A stretch of 64,000 nucleotides of DNA from Dichotomocladium elegans (GCA_025716815.1 JAIXMN010000013.1:496001-560000), one strand, 5' to 3'; counted from the first letter of the stretch, positions 12,831-24,329 are shown. Program-made: numbers and translations. Notes: generated from the letters alone by a model not told the origin.

Positions 12831-14220
12831 CTGAAGTCGCAGGATCACCAGAAATCTTTACGCATACGCAGAAAGATGTCGCACAAAAAAGCTTTCTCTT
12901 TTATACACCATTTTTCAAAATCAAAGTCGCACCCTGCCAGTTCTGAAGTCGCAGGATCGCAAAAATACAAATCGCATTTTTGCCCGGAAATCTTTACGCG
13001 TGATGACAATGCAAAAGTCGCATACATACACGGAAAGATGTCGCAAATCCATCTCATCCTTATGACTCTTTCTCTTTATAAACTTTTACATTTTGAAATG
13101 AGCAATCTATTATTTTACAACGATGGCCAAGGTCATGTCGCTGATGAGGAAATGTACTCACTTCAATCCGTTTGTTCTTACACTGAATATCTGCGTAGCA
13201 TATCTTGCAAAGATAACTCTGAACTTACTACCACCCACCTTCCCAAGCGAAAGGATACTGGCTTGGGATGAAAGAAGCGGGGATCAAGCGCAGTTACACA
13301 GCGTACACGGACCAAGGCAAAGCCAGATTTTCAAACGGATGTTTAAGAAGGTCTTGAGTGCATCAGCTGCTAGGAATCCATGTTGGCTCAGTCTAGCGAT
13401 GGGCATTACGGTACGAGAAGCACCCTGACAGCATCTTTAAAAAATGTAACGCGATGGGTCGTTCGCATACTCTCAATGAAGAGCATAAAAGCGTTATTTT
13501 AGATGCGTTGATGAGAATCCATCCACTGCCCTAAAGCAGCTGATGGAGCAACTGCTTCAAAAATTTGAACGTCTCAAAGCATCTAAAACGACGCTCCATC
13601 GATTTATGAAAAACGAATGCAACTTGTCATTGAAAATGGCTCGGTTTCAGTCTGTAGACAAGAATAGTGCTGCCGGTCCAAGAGCAACTTGACTGGGTAC
13701 ACAGATAGAACAACATTGACATCGGCTTTAGAAAAACTGCGCCTTTCTTGATGAGTCTGGATTCCATATTAACATGAAACATAGCATAGCATGGGCCAAG
13801 AAAGGGATTCCTGCAGTGGTCACAAGAGCAAAGACAACCACAATCTTGGGAGCAATCTTAGCATCAGGCATCATTAAATGTAGCTTGAGACTGCCGCAGC
13901 CACCAACCAAGAAAGGAAAGAGGGCAGGTCAATCCGAAGTTGCGAGCAGACGAATTGTAATTGGACATTATATCAGCTTCCTTAAGACTACGATGTACGA
14001 GATGGATAAGTATGAACATATGAAGTGTTATTATTTGGTTAGTGGATAGTGCACCTATCCCTAAGGCTGAGGATATCTCTAAATATATCGAGAATCGAAG
14101 ATATCGATGTGCTTATCTTCTACCATCATCGCCTGAACTCAATCTGATCGAGCAGTTTTGGTCGGTTGTTAAGAGCAAAGTAAAAGGCAATAGGTTACCA
14201 TCGTTCCATTCTGCAATCTT
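12831..14220 (+). mobile_element. Decayed Tc1/mariner-type transposon (relic A)
   Basis: This is a dead DNA transposon. From about 13466 a degraded DNA-binding part can be followed in broken frames. From 13742 comes the catalytic core: LDESGFHINMKH (first Asp) and a long conserved stretch to 14040. A one-base frameshift follows, then VDSAPIPK (second Asp) and SPELNLIEQFWSVVK (Glu). The spacing between second Asp and Glu is 34 residues, the Tc1 pattern. Stops and frameshifts rule out an active enzyme. The left end (12836-13045) carries six GTCGCA boxes and two copies of GAAATCTTTACGC (12851-12863 and 12987-12999). The same terminal sequence recurs inverted at the outer end of relic B (47180-47230), which shows that it belongs to the element. 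The right end is not clearly defined. Confidence 0.8.
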
Positions 14221-14907
14221 CTAATATTCCGGATCCTCTGTAGATGACGATAACTCATGTGCCTTGAGAGGAGAGGATATGGGCTCTGGGTGGGACCGTG
14301 GTTTGGCTGCCCCCCGCGCAGGTCTCCCACCATCACTTCGTCGAGGTGCTTTTGTTCGTCTGTTTCGTCCGTTGCTCTCCCCCTCCCGATGCTTCTGCTG
14401 CTGATGTTGACGTCGGGCCGTTGTTGTCCCTCCTCCAACACTTCCGCCATGGCATTCGCCGTGGACGCTCAACAGCAGCGGATCCTACCTTTCCTGCTCT
14501 CTTCCGTGCCGGCAACCGCCGGCACAAGCCTAGTTACCTTTGGGGTAAGTTAAAGATTAAGAAGGTGCCTCATATTTTCTGTTGGCTAACGGGTATGTCT
14601 CCGGCCTTTATCCATGCGACACATTTATGCGACATTGATTATATTTTGAAAAAGAAGTATTAATAGGCCAATGTTCGCAGAAATTTACGTGCAGGATTCA
14701 CATGTAGTATTCTTGACGTGTTAAGATATCTGTAACGCAGCATTAGTGCCGTGAAACTTTCGAAAAACTGCAATGGGCCATGATTATCAGGGATTATCGG
14801 TTCCGACACAATCGTCCAAACAATGCTGAAGTCGAGATTTCTTATTGCTGATAACGACGATCAAGAAAAGGTAGGGAAATTATGAATTTATCATAAGAAC
14901 TTATCAC
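14221..14907. other. Region between transposon relic and gene remnant
   Basis: A GC-rich block (about 14230-14530) with open frames on several strands but no family resemblance is followed by AT-rich sequence. At 14614-14630 two TGCGAC boxes, the complement of GTCGCA, occur close together. They might mark the other end of transposon relic A, but the match is too short to define a border. Confidence 0.35.
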
Positions 14908-15189
14908 AATGAGCTACAGCAATTTTCAGAAACGCGTTGTCTTTATGATGTGTTGGAGCAAGGCACCCAGACGTATCGTTATGGCAGCAATAGCGGAAGA
15001 ATCTAGTCCGCGTTTTATCAGCAAAGTCCCACTCGACAGTATTGATTGACCCGTTTGAGTTTCTTTAACGAATCAACTAACAATCCCGGGCTTGCGATCA
15101 CAGGATATATTACTCAAGCTTTCTTTACTCGAACCTGGCAATCCATGGTCGACAAGCCCGAGATTCAGCTACCTCCAGGCAAATTCTAG
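14908..15189 (+). pseudogene. Probable remnant or partial exons of an unknown gene
   Basis: One frame stays protein-like from about 14928 to the stop at 15189 but is interrupted by a TAG near 15004 and a TGA near 15048. Its last part reads NNPGLAITGYITQAFF, then a Trp-containing segment and a PPGKF end. A second, overlapping frame from an ATG at 14910 encodes RVVFMMCWSKAPRR and stops at 15050. Either the region is a spliced 3' end with introns I cannot place, or it is a decayed gene. I do not recognise the family. It lies tail to tail with the V-ATPase gene. Confidence 0.35.
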
Positions 15190-15495
15190 AAGGGCTATCT
15201 GCGAATCACTCAATATAGCCGGCAGCCGCTCTATTCGAGGGCCAACTATACCCTTGAAATAGCACCTGTCTTTGCTCTTGGAGTGTAACGATGCCATGAC
15301 CACTTGAGGATTCTCGGACAATTTTGAAATGATTGCGTGTAGATAATGGAGACTCGATGGAACCGATGGATAACAGGTCATTACGGATATGGGGCTCGAT
15401 CAATATATAATTGATATCTTGATGAATAGGTATAATATACATTGGAATACGGTGCTCTGTTTTGATCTCGTCTTTCCCTCGTCTAACCCGCTTCA
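15190..15495. other. Intergenic region between gene remnant and V-ATPase gene
   Basis: About 300 bases lie between two convergent reading directions. No motif is evident; this is presumably the 3'-UTR of the V-ATPase gene on the minus strand. Confidence 0.4.
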
Positions 15496-16399
15496 TCAGC
15501 ATACAGTATTATCCGCCTTGGCATTCAGAATAAGAGCAACAATCAGCCCATAAAGACCAAGAACTTCGGCAAAAATGAGGATCAGGACCATGGTGACAAA
15601 AAGACGAGACTCGCGTGCATAGCCTCGCACACACTAAAGTACAGACCACGTCAAAAAAAACACATCTCACGTAACCTGTTATACTTTCTGACATACGTAA
15701 TCGCCAACAATTCCAATGGCGTATCCTGCGGCCAATCCACCGACGCCCACCGACAAGCCTGCAGCAAGTCCAACAAACCCACTGCAAAAACGTGGTTACG
15801 AAGTACATCATCATCGAATGGGAAGCATGTACTTACGAGAAGAGGGAATAGCCCGAAGTGGGAGACACTATAGAGGAAAAGTTAGTTTTCTCTATTTTGA
15901 CATGGATGATGTCTCTTTTACTTTGTCCAACCAGGAGGACGGCAACGACTAGCCCATACACGGCAATAATACCACTCATGACAACAGGGATCAATGACTA
16001 TGTATCTGATCCGATGAATATAAAAAGTTGGCAGATGAGAATTCTGCAATTTTCCCCATGTACCTTCATAACAAGCTCTGGTTTGAATGGACCGATACCG
16101 GCAATGCCGATGCCCGCTTTGGATGTGCCATATGCAGCTCCCAATGCTATTATGCGAAAGCCGAAAGAGAAAGGAAATAAAATAGTCAGGCAACGCCTCT
16201 TCCCACTGCTCTTTCAGAGTATGGCTTCGCCAAAAATTTGAAACATACAGCTGAATGCCATCTACAACGAGAAAAGGATTGGTACGCGTGTATCGAAGAG
16301 CGGCGTTGAGTTCGTTAGTGTTCTTTCACGTACTGCTGAGAAAACACCCGCAAAACCGAAGAACGGAGCATAAGTTGGACAGTATAGTACAGAATCCAT
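15496..16399 (-). CDS. VMA3: V-type H+-ATPase proteolipid subunit c (Vma3)
   Basis: Subunit c forms the proton-carrying ring of the vacuolar ATPase V0 sector. Reading the minus strand, exons give [18 protein letters not shown] (16399-16334), a very short exon around 16260, then [18 protein letters not shown] (about 16145-16065). Next come [19 protein letters not shown], an exon ending in [35 protein letters not shown], and finally [12 protein letters not shown] through the helix [17 protein letters not shown], with the stop at 15496. The Glu in IFAEVLG is the proton-binding carboxylate. Four membrane helices and about 160 residues match the family. The many tiny exons are unusual only in number. 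The C-terminal tail (NAKADNTVC) ends in Cys, as in yeast Vma3. Confidence 0.93.
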
Positions 16400-18915
16400 T
16401 GTTTTGCGGTGACAGTTGCCGAGATGGAAGTGGAGAAGTGTAGTGGTGAATGAGGCCTCTGCACCTCTCGCAAACGTCCTCACCCTTACTGCCTCCTTTC
16501 GGAGTTCCCTGAAACGTAACAGTACCTGAACCGAAGTAGGAACGTTTCAAAATCAAAAGCTGCTGCTAAAGCTATGCACTGCGTTTCTTTTACCCCAATG
16601 CAACACGTATTGATGTGTAGCTAAGAGAACAGGCCCAGAAGCTCATGGTATTCACGATTCCGTTCTGTGGGGGGAGGGACGAGACTCGATCGGTAGGACA
16701 ACCTTCGGGGTTTGAACGGGTACATTAGGCCTTCTGCTAATGCTTTAAAGTAAGGAAAAACAATCGCTTGCTCCCCAACACAGATCCCGACAGCAGGCTT
16801 AGAATCGTTGATATTGACATCAAAAGTAAATCGTCTGTGGGAGCAGGAAGAGTCAAACGACTTAGAGATCTGGGTATACGCGAAGAAGGCAGGGGAAAAA
16901 TACGCAAAAAAGATCATTGCAATTTAGCGATACAAAAGAACGCTGTTGGAATTCAGGCTGTTTATAGAGTTGCCTATATTTCTTCATGTAGATAGCAGTA
17001 GTAGGATATAGCTGAAGGTTAATTCAGCATATGAATTGTATTAATACGTATTGAACTTGATACGCGGTACCGTAGAATGTGCCCGGGGACAGAGCCTTGA
17101 TGGTGGCCATTATCCATGTTGCATCGGCCGCCTCATGTCAGATATGTACTGTAGCCAGAGATCTGCCCTGTTGAGTATGATATTACATCAATTGATACGC
17201 GTATCTCTCTGTTCATTGTCGGGAATAGCCCGCTTTTGTCTTGTCCGTCTTTATTCAAGGTTACAAGATACCAGTACAAGTGAATACCCACCTCTTTTTC
17301 TCTCGTTCTGAATGGAACTGCGGGATAGAAGACGTCTCAGACGGATACTTGTCCATTTGATCATACCCACAGCCCGGACAGATGATGAATCTTTATATCG
17401 ACTTACTTTTTATTCGAATCTAACACCATCTGCTCTTTATAGATTGACCAGGCGCACCCGTACTTGATAAACCATGGAAGAGAGGTCAAAAAGGATACCG
17501 GACCATCCGATGGGGCCATGCCTTCTGTTTCTTTTTTCTCGGAACCCCTTGTTTTTGGCGTTGCCCGTGTTTGTCCTTTACGTCTTTGTGCCGTTGCTCA
17601 CGCCGGAGGAGCTCCTCCTCTCTGTCTTCCATGTTCACCAGGGGTAATTAGCCGCTATCGCGCCCTTTTGCTTGCTTTTATCTCGTATACGAAAATTTAT
17701 TTGGAGCATAAAAAGTAAAAGACTTCAGCCAGAGAATATGGAGGCAAGCGGCACGACGATAACCCTTTCCTGATGTGACAATTGTCCCGTACTGGCGTTC
17801 ACCCTGAGCTGGAATGATGCCATCTTGGTTCCTGCATCTCTTAAAAGCTATTGTGCCGAATGGTCGGGGGTGCTTTTGTCTTTTCATTGGCTTTGAAGCC
17901 CCCTCATACCACACTCACTAGGACCGAGACAGGAAAAGAGAAACATTGTTCCCCACTCGACCAATGGTAGCTAACGTGACAGACCAAATGACCCACAGAA
18001 TTACTTTTTGGGACTGATCCGATCTTGCGTTCGAACAAGAACATTTCTAGCCTATACAGACAAGGGGCCCATTCTCCTGCTTATTTCAATCGACGAGATC
18101 AAATGCTTATAAAGCCGTGATACTCCATTTTATCATTCGCGTCCTCATTTGTATGTCGATCCGGATGTTTCTCGTCAGTAGCCATCTTCATAGTCATCAG
18201 ATAAAAATACTCAGTTTCGTGCGGAACACAAAAAAACAAAAGATCTGATAAACCAACGTCTTGTCCGAAGAAGAGGAAGACGGGAGGTGGTACAGAGCAC
18301 TGGGGCCCCCTCATAATACGTAACGTTGATTCTGTCTGCTTGTTCCATAATGACGTGACTAGCTAGTACTCTCTTCAGCATACTGAGATTCTGAAAGAGG
18401 AGAGTCATAAAACAAAACAAATAACCAAACGTGCGCTTCAGAGGAATCCTGTAACCCGGAAAAAGGGTGTGAGTTGTCTTGACAATAGCGTTGTCCAGTA
18501 AAATGGATATCCGTAATGACCCGTCAATAAACGTATATGCTATTTCCTTTCGCTTCATTTTTTCTTTCTAGAACTGGCTTAATGATCTGCTTCTTTGCAT
18601 GTTTGATAGCATACCTTAGCGAAAAGCTTCAGCTACGGCCCGTGTGTTCCGGAAAATTCAACGGCGCCGGTGCAAAGTTTTATCCCTGTCGCACAAGGTC
18701 CTTTTTTTTTTTTACGTAGTCTTCCGCACCTACCATTTTTTCCCTTCCTGTCCATCCTCTCTCTCTCTTCTCTCTCTCTCTCTTTCTTAATTCTCCTTGT
18801 TTCTAAAGTGGGGGGCTTATTTGTCACTACTTTTGCTGCCGTAGCCCCCTCATTCCCTCTCCATTTCTCATTATTATACTCCTTACATACCGGCCCATTG
18901 CCAAGGCACAGCACA
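16400..18915. other. Long intergenic region between VMA3 and the copper ATPase gene
   Basis: About 2.5 kb serves as the divergent upstream region of VMA3 (-) and the copper ATPase gene (+). A 98-codon frame on the minus strand (16621-16917), with DVNINDSKPAVGICVGEQ and a proline-rich end, is the only stretch that looks somewhat protein-like; I cannot assign it. The last 220 bases before the ATPase ATG are a CT-rich leader (18725-18800 is nearly pure pyrimidine). No RNA gene or further repeat was seen. Confidence 0.5.
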
Positions 18916-21900
18916 ATGACTCTTACAACAGTCGTCTTGCCGGTCAAAGGCATGACCTGTAATTCCTGCGTAAAATCTATCACCAACACACTCACATCAC
19001 TCGATGGTGTCCAGTCTGTCCAAGTCAGCCTTTCGGACGAAACTGCGACAGTTGAGTACGACCAGTCCAACCTTCCCGAGTCAGTTATTATTGAGGCCAT
19101 TGAAGACTGCGGGTTCGACGTACCTCTTGCCACGACAGCCTCATCAATAGATACCAGCAGCCAGCAGCGGAAACAGATGATTGAGAAAATAACACCGACG
19201 ACAACGACGGTTTTACCTGTGAAGGGAATGACTTGTCAGTCATGCGTGCGCTCGATTACTAATGCACTGACCGGGCTTGCAGGCGTTGAGGCTGTGGAAG
19301 TCAGCCTCGTGAACGAACAAGCCACGATTGTACATGATTCTATTTTAATGACGCGAGATGCCATTATTGAAGCCATTGAAGACTGCGGCTTTGACGTTCC
19401 CTTGCTTACCGACGACATTATTCACACTTCGGCATCCCGTACAGATACCAACAGCAGTGCTAGTACGAAGAAAACCCTGGCTGCGTCCACCTCAGATATG
19501 GCTACTGTTCAAATTGAAGTTCGAGGGATGACATGCGCCTCATGTGTCAACAGTATCGAGAAAGCAGTGGCTGATCAGCCCGGGATTGTATCTATCACGG
19601 TGTCTCTCCTTGCAGAGAGAGCGACGGTGGAGTATGACCCTGGCGTAATTACTTCGGAGAATAAAATCGCAGGGATGATTGAGGACGTCGGGTTCGAAGC
19701 CAGACTTGTACAACAAAAGCTGGATGATACGGTCCAACTTCAGGTTTTCGGCATGACCTGTGCCAGCTGTGTCCACAGCATCGAGAATGGCGTTAAAAAG
19801 ATCCCTGGTATCCATTCGGTCACCGTCAACCTCATGACGGAGATGGCTGTTATTCACTTTGATCACTCACAGCTCGGTATTCGCACCATCGTCGAGACAA
19901 TCGAGGATCTTGGTTTCAACGCGCTAGTCTATGACAACACGAAAAACGCACAGCTCGAGAGCTTATCCAAAGTTCGCGAAATCAAGTCGTGGCGGCGAGC
20001 GTTCTGGCAAAGCACTATATTTGCCGTTCCGGTCTTCTTTATTGCCATGATTATGCCCATGTTTGAGTGGGGACGCAACGTGCTTAACATTCAACTCCTC
20101 CTTCCCGGCCTATATCTAATGGACGTTGTTCAACTTATCCTGACCGTCCCTGTCCAATTTGGCGTAGGGAAACGGTTTCTTGTATCTGCGTACCGGTCAA
20201 TGTGCCACCGCTCGCCAACGATGGATGTGCTGGTCGCCATATCAACGTTGGCTGCTTTCATCTTTTCTATCTTGTCCATGGTGCGGGCGGTCTACATCCA
20301 CGCTGAGCATCGGCCCTCGGTCTTCTTTGACACATCGACAATGCTTATCGCATTCATTGCAATGGGGCGATACCTGGAAAATATCGCAAAGGGCCAGTCA
20401 TCCGCAGCACTATCGAAGCTCATGTGCCTCGCGCCCTCGACGGCTCTGATGTTGATTCGCGATCCTGACACCCACGAAATTAAATCTGAAAAACGCATTC
20501 CTTCCGAACTCATCCAGGTCGGCGACTTGCTCAAGGTTGTACCGGGTGACAAGGTCCCTTCGGATGGTGTTCTTACTTCCGGCTCATCGACGGTCGATGA
20601 GAGTATGGTGACGGGCGAGGTCGAAGGAGTCCCTAAGAAAATCGGCGACACAGTCATTGGCGGCACAGTCAACGGCCCTGGCACATTTGTGATGGAGGCG
20701 ACGCGGGTAGGTGCAGACACGGCCCTGAGTCAGATTGTGAAGCTCGTTGAGGATGCACAGGTGAGCAAGGCGCCGATCCAGGGCTTCACGGACGTCGTGG
20801 CAGGATATTTTGTTCCTGCTGTCCTGGTTTTGGGATTCGGCACTCTCATCATCTGGTCCATTCTGGTCTTCATTCTTGGCGTGGAACATATGCCGTCAAT
20901 GCTCAAGATGGAAATTCAAAGTGAAGGCGACGGCGACTGGTTTTTTGTGTGCCTCAAGCTTTGCATCAGCGTGATCATTGTCGCCTGCCCATGCGCTCTA
21001 GGCCTTGCGACCCCAACAGCGGTCATGGTGGGTACAGGCACAGGTGCAGAGCACGGTGTCCTCTTCAAGGGTGGCTCGGTCCTGGAGAACGGCGAACGGG
21101 TCAACACGGTTGTGTTCGACAAGACCGGAACACTTACAGTTGGCAAACTTGAAGTCACCAAGGCAGTGAGCTGGCGTACAGATCAGCTGTCCGATGATGA
21201 GATGCTGATGGTAACTGCGATTGCCGAGAGCCATAGCGAGCACGTGCTGGGGCGTGCCGTTGTTCACAGGGGCAAGGAACTGGCTGGTGTGCATGTTCTG
21301 GATAATATGGCAGTTGTGTCCGGCTTTATGAGCGAAACAGGATCTGGTATTGGATGTGACCTCCATATCACCGATGGCGGCCCGATTCTGGGACGATTCA
21401 ACAAGACGACCCACCGAATTTTGGTCGGCAGCCAGCGATGGTTCGAGGATACGCACGGTCTGTCCCTGACCTCTGAGCAGTCGAAGGCCATCGAAGCTCA
21501 AGAGGCCCAGGGTCATACCTGCATAGCGGTGGGCTGGGATGGAATGGTGGTCGGTTTTATTTCTCTGGCAGATGTTTTGAAGCCTGAGGCGCGCCAGGTA
21601 GTGGCGACGCTCCATGCGATGGGTATCCGAACGGCAATGGTGACGGGCGACAATGTACTGACGGCCAAGTCAATCGCGAAGAAGGTGGGCATCAGTGAGG
21701 TTCATGCGGGAGTGTCACCGAACGGCAAGACCCAGATGGTCCAGCAGATGCAGGCTCGGGAGTTTGTGCGTCCGACGTTCTTTGGGACTAAACGATGCAG
21801 CACGGTTGTCGCGATGGTTGGAGACGGTGTTAACGATTCTCCAGCCCTGGCAGCCGCTGACCTGGGCATTGCGCTGTGCAGTGGCACTGACGTCGCGATC

Positions 21901-22392
21901 GAGGCGGCCGATGTGGTGCTAATGCGGAATGACCTGGCCGATGTGGTTGCAGCACTTGATCTATCACGAGCCATCTTCCGACGGATTCGAATAAATTTGC
22001 TCTGGGCCTGTATCTACAACGCGATCGGCATCCCGCTTGCCATGGGTATTTTTATACCTTTAGGCTATCGCCTGCATCCGATGATGGCCGGTTTGGCGAT
22101 GGCTGCCAGCTCAACAAGCGTCGTTGTCAGCAGTCTGATGCTCAAGTGGTTCTGGCGCAAACCTTCGTTGGTATCAGAGGCTCGATTGGGCGAGTACACT
22201 GCCCTCGACATGGTGGAGAGCAATGGCGAGAACGAGAGCGATTCATCCCCAGAGCCTCTGTCACCCAAAGCAAGTCAAGTAGGCTTTGCTGCAAGAATCT
22301 GGCAGAGGCTTCGAGGCGGTCAAGGTTACCAGGTGGTAGCAACCGACTCACAAGCGTACGATCTTGAAAATTTACCACGAAGATGGTTGTAA
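18916..22392 (+). CDS. CCC2: Copper-transporting P1B-type ATPase with four heavy-metal domains (Ccc2/ATP7 family)
   Basis: This single-exon gene encodes 1158 residues. The ATPase pumps Cu+ into the secretory pathway (or out of the cell) using ATP. Four N-terminal metal-binding domains carry GMTCNSC, GMTCQSC, GMTCASC and GMTCASC (about residues 13, 102, 203 and 279). The membrane part contains CPCALGLATP, the copper-binding CPC motif of helix 6. The phosphorylation site DKTGTLT and the hinge GDGVNDSPALAAADLGIAL follow. The actuator loop has TGEV rather than the usual TGES. The nucleotide-domain His is present in SEHVLGRA, but the Pro that usually follows it (HP motif) is Val. The open frame continues 82 codons upstream through a pyrimidine-rich leader; the ATG at 18916 (MTLTTVVLPVKGMTC) starts right before the first domain and is preferred. 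Yeast Ccc2 has two such domains, human ATP7 six; four is intermediate. Confidence 0.95.
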   Translation: MTLTTVVLPVKGMTCNSCVKSITNTLTSLDGVQSVQVSLSDETATVEYDQSNLPESVIIEAIEDCGFDVPLATTASSIDTSSQQRKQMIEKITPTTTTVLPVKGMTCQSCVRSITNALTGLAGVEAVEVSLVNEQATIVHDSILMTRDAIIEAIEDCGFDVPLLTDDIIHTSASRTDTNSSASTKKTLAASTSDMATVQIEVRGMTCASCVNSIEKAVADQPGIVSITVSLLAERATVEYDPGVITSENKIAGMIEDVGFEARLVQQKLDDTVQLQVFGMTCASCVHSIENGVKKIPGIHSVTVNLMTEMAVIHFDHSQLGIRTIVETIEDLGFNALVYDNTKNAQLESLSKVREIKSWRRAFWQSTIFAVPVFFIAMIMPMFEWGRNVLNIQLLLPGLYLMDVVQLILTVPVQFGVGKRFLVSAYRSMCHRSPTMDVLVAISTLAAFIFSILSMVRAVYIHAEHRPSVFFDTSTMLIAFIAMGRYLENIAKGQSSAALSKLMCLAPSTALMLIRDPDTHEIKSEKRIPSELIQVGDLLKVVPGDKVPSDGVLTSGSSTVDESMVTGEVEGVPKKIGDTVIGGTVNGPGTFVMEATRVGADTALSQIVKLVEDAQVSKAPIQGFTDVVAGYFVPAVLVLGFGTLIIWSILVFILGVEHMPSMLKMEIQSEGDGDWFFVCLKLCISVIIVACPCALGLATPTAVMVGTGTGAEHGVLFKGGSVLENGERVNTVVFDKTGTLTVGKLEVTKAVSWRTDQLSDDEMLMVTAIAESHSEHVLGRAVVHRGKELAGVHVLDNMAVVSGFMSETGSGIGCDLHITDGGPILGRFNKTTHRILVGSQRWFEDTHGLSLTSEQSKAIEAQEAQGHTCIAVGWDGMVVGFISLADVLKPEARQVVATLHAMGIRTAMVTGDNVLTAKSIAKKVGISEVHAGVSPNGKTQMVQQMQAREFVRPTFFGTKRCSTVVAMVGDGVNDSPALAAADLGIALCSGTDVAIEAADVVLMRNDLADVVAALDLSRAIFRRIRINLLWACIYNAIGIPLAMGIFIPLGYRLHPMMAGLAMAASSTSVVVSSLMLKWFWRKPSLVSEARLGEYTALDMVESNGENESDSSPEPLSPKASQVGFAARIWQRLRGGQGYQVVATDSQAYDLENLPRRWL

Positions 22393-22807
22393 ATTCTCCC
22401 CTCCTTCCCACATCTTTTATCATTGTTTGTCTTCATCCCGTTTTCCTTTTGTACATGTGTCTCTCTCTTCATCTGAAATACGAAATATATAGATAATCAT
22501 CCTTTGTCATAGCCAAACAGTTAATATGGGAATGATTTCTCTCAGCAACATGGAAAACAGCATGTCATTGATTTGGAGGATGTAGTGGTATACTGATTAT
22601 GTATATAGGTTGCATGGCGTATGTTTCAGTAATATGCGCGCTTTGCCTTGCGAGAGAACTCGGATCCATCCGGCCTACAGTGTACGCGAGGGAAATGAAT
22701 TCGTTCTTTCAAAAAGGAGATTATTACTTACATTTTCCGCTTTCCTTGTGGACTTGGAGCAACAGTGCAGAGTGAGCACAGACGCCATCTTTAGTTGTCT
22801 TAGTCAC
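22393..22807. other. Convergent 3' region between CCC2 and RAD52
   Basis: About 415 bases lie between two stop codons facing each other. An AT-rich stretch near 22485 could serve polyadenylation of the ATPase gene. No gene is seen. Confidence 0.45.
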
Positions 22808-24329
22808 CTACCTTTTACACTTTTCTTGCTGATACTTCTCTTCCTGCAAGGCAATGGCCTCGAAAAAAGCATCATCAGCGTCTATACGATCAAAAGATTG
22901 CGATTAGCTTGAAAAAAAATTTCACTATTGTAGTGTTTTTCGCCTTTTGCCTATCGTAACTCACCGCTGATAAAACTGTCTTCACGGGTAAGAAGGGATG
23001 CCTGTGTCATAAGCTGAGGACGCTCGTTCGGAGGATGGTTACTGACGACTGGAAGGTCATCGTCTTCATCTGCATTTTGTTTCATGGGTGGTGGCGACGA
23101 ACGGCGAACAACAACCTTGCTTTTGAACTCGGATTTAACGGGCTTATTCACTTCTTGAAGTACTTCACAAGTCTTATTCGCTCTTGTCCGCCAAATTTAG
23201 ATGACTGACCATACACAGCAGCTGATGATAACCTATACCTACTTTGGATGGGGTAATGGAACGGCTGATGGCCTTGCAGCAGGACCCGCAGTTTCCCTGG
23301 CAGCAGCGGGTGCTGCTTGTATCTTAGAAGGAGGGTGCGAAGGAGATGGAGGACAGGAAGAAGCAGCAGCCGTGGAAGAAACCCCATTATTTACAGCACC
23401 TGAATAAATCTCCCTTGGAGTGATGTGTCGGACACGCAGAAGTTTAGAAGGCTCGAATGGAAACTGTAAAAGATGGAAGGGAATGTCGATTAGGCGAGCG
23501 AACGATCCCCCTTTTTCCTTCCCCAGGGCTTGATGCTTACAGTCGGAGCTTTCATATGACCCACATTCTGAATGAAGCGTTTATCATAGAGACAATTGCC
23601 AACAGCATTGCCAAACATACGTAATGACCGTTTGAATGCATCTGTGCAAGCTTCTTTACGTGCCTTTCACGTTTAGATTGAATAAATACTGACGTCAATA
23701 AACTGAGATTTGCCCTTTCTCGACCCCACCTCCCCAGATATCGACGTCCAAATAGCGCAGTAAATATCCCTTTTACCTTTTCTAAGGCTGCTATTTTTGA
23801 TCGCATATTTTCAGCTGACCCAAAGCCGCAGTCCTGTGCAGAAAACAGTAGTTGTTTTCGTCATTAACAGGAACAAAGGAACATATGTTTTTCCATAGCT
23901 AACCTCATGGTAGTTGCCTTCCTTTAAGGTGATACGTATGACTGCAGAAACTCCAATCGTGTAGAGTCCATTGACGCATTCATCCTATAAAGAAATGAAA
24001 ATTTCTGTGTTTGACGAAAACTTGCAATTAATGGAGCTAATTGACTTACTAGATCGATTGTCATGGATCGGACTTCGGACGACCAGCCATCGTAGCCAAA
24101 GATGTCGTTCGCCAACTCAATGGCCGTCTTTCCTTCAATGTATGTGAGCTTGCCACCACCTTGTAAAAGAGAATTAGATCACGCGCAGCACATGAAAGAT
24201 GCCGGACTTTTTGTTCTTTTTACCAGGACCAGCACGATGATTCAGGTATTCCGGGCCGAGCGAGCGTGTGAGGATCTCGGCCCGCTTTTTCTTTTCCTCA
24301 ATGTCAATGGTAGTGGATTGTTTTGTCAT
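22808..24329 (-). CDS. RAD52: DNA recombination mediator Rad52
   Basis: Rad52 anneals single strands and loads Rad51 during homologous recombination. On the minus strand the start at 24329 gives MTKQSTTIDIEEKKKRAE, then LTRSLGPEYLNHRAGPG. After an intron comes GGGKLTYIEGKTAIELANDIFGYDGWSSEVRSM (about 24160-24055). Next are GLYTIGVSAVIRITLKEGNYHE, DCGFGSAENMRSKIAALEK and KEACTDAFKRSLRMFGNAVGNCLYDKRF (to about 23570), which together form the complete, highly conserved DNA-binding ring domain. The C-terminal half is Pro/Ala/Ser-rich and variable, as in the family, with PREIYSG and a basic patch (KVVVRR). The last exon ends KYQQEKCKR and stops at 22808-22810. That last stop overlaps a possible donor (AGGTAGGT), so a further small exon cannot be excluded. 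Six or more short introns are inferred. Confidence 0.92.

Noticed and set aside
14230..14560. GC-rich block with long frames on both strands, considered as a transposon-captured gene
   Set aside because: No motif in any frame; high GC alone keeps frames open.
18670..18915. 82-codon upstream extension of the copper ATPase frame, considered as a signal or membrane segment
   Set aside because: It is encoded by a CT-rich leader tract, and ATG 18916 sits right in front of the first metal domain.
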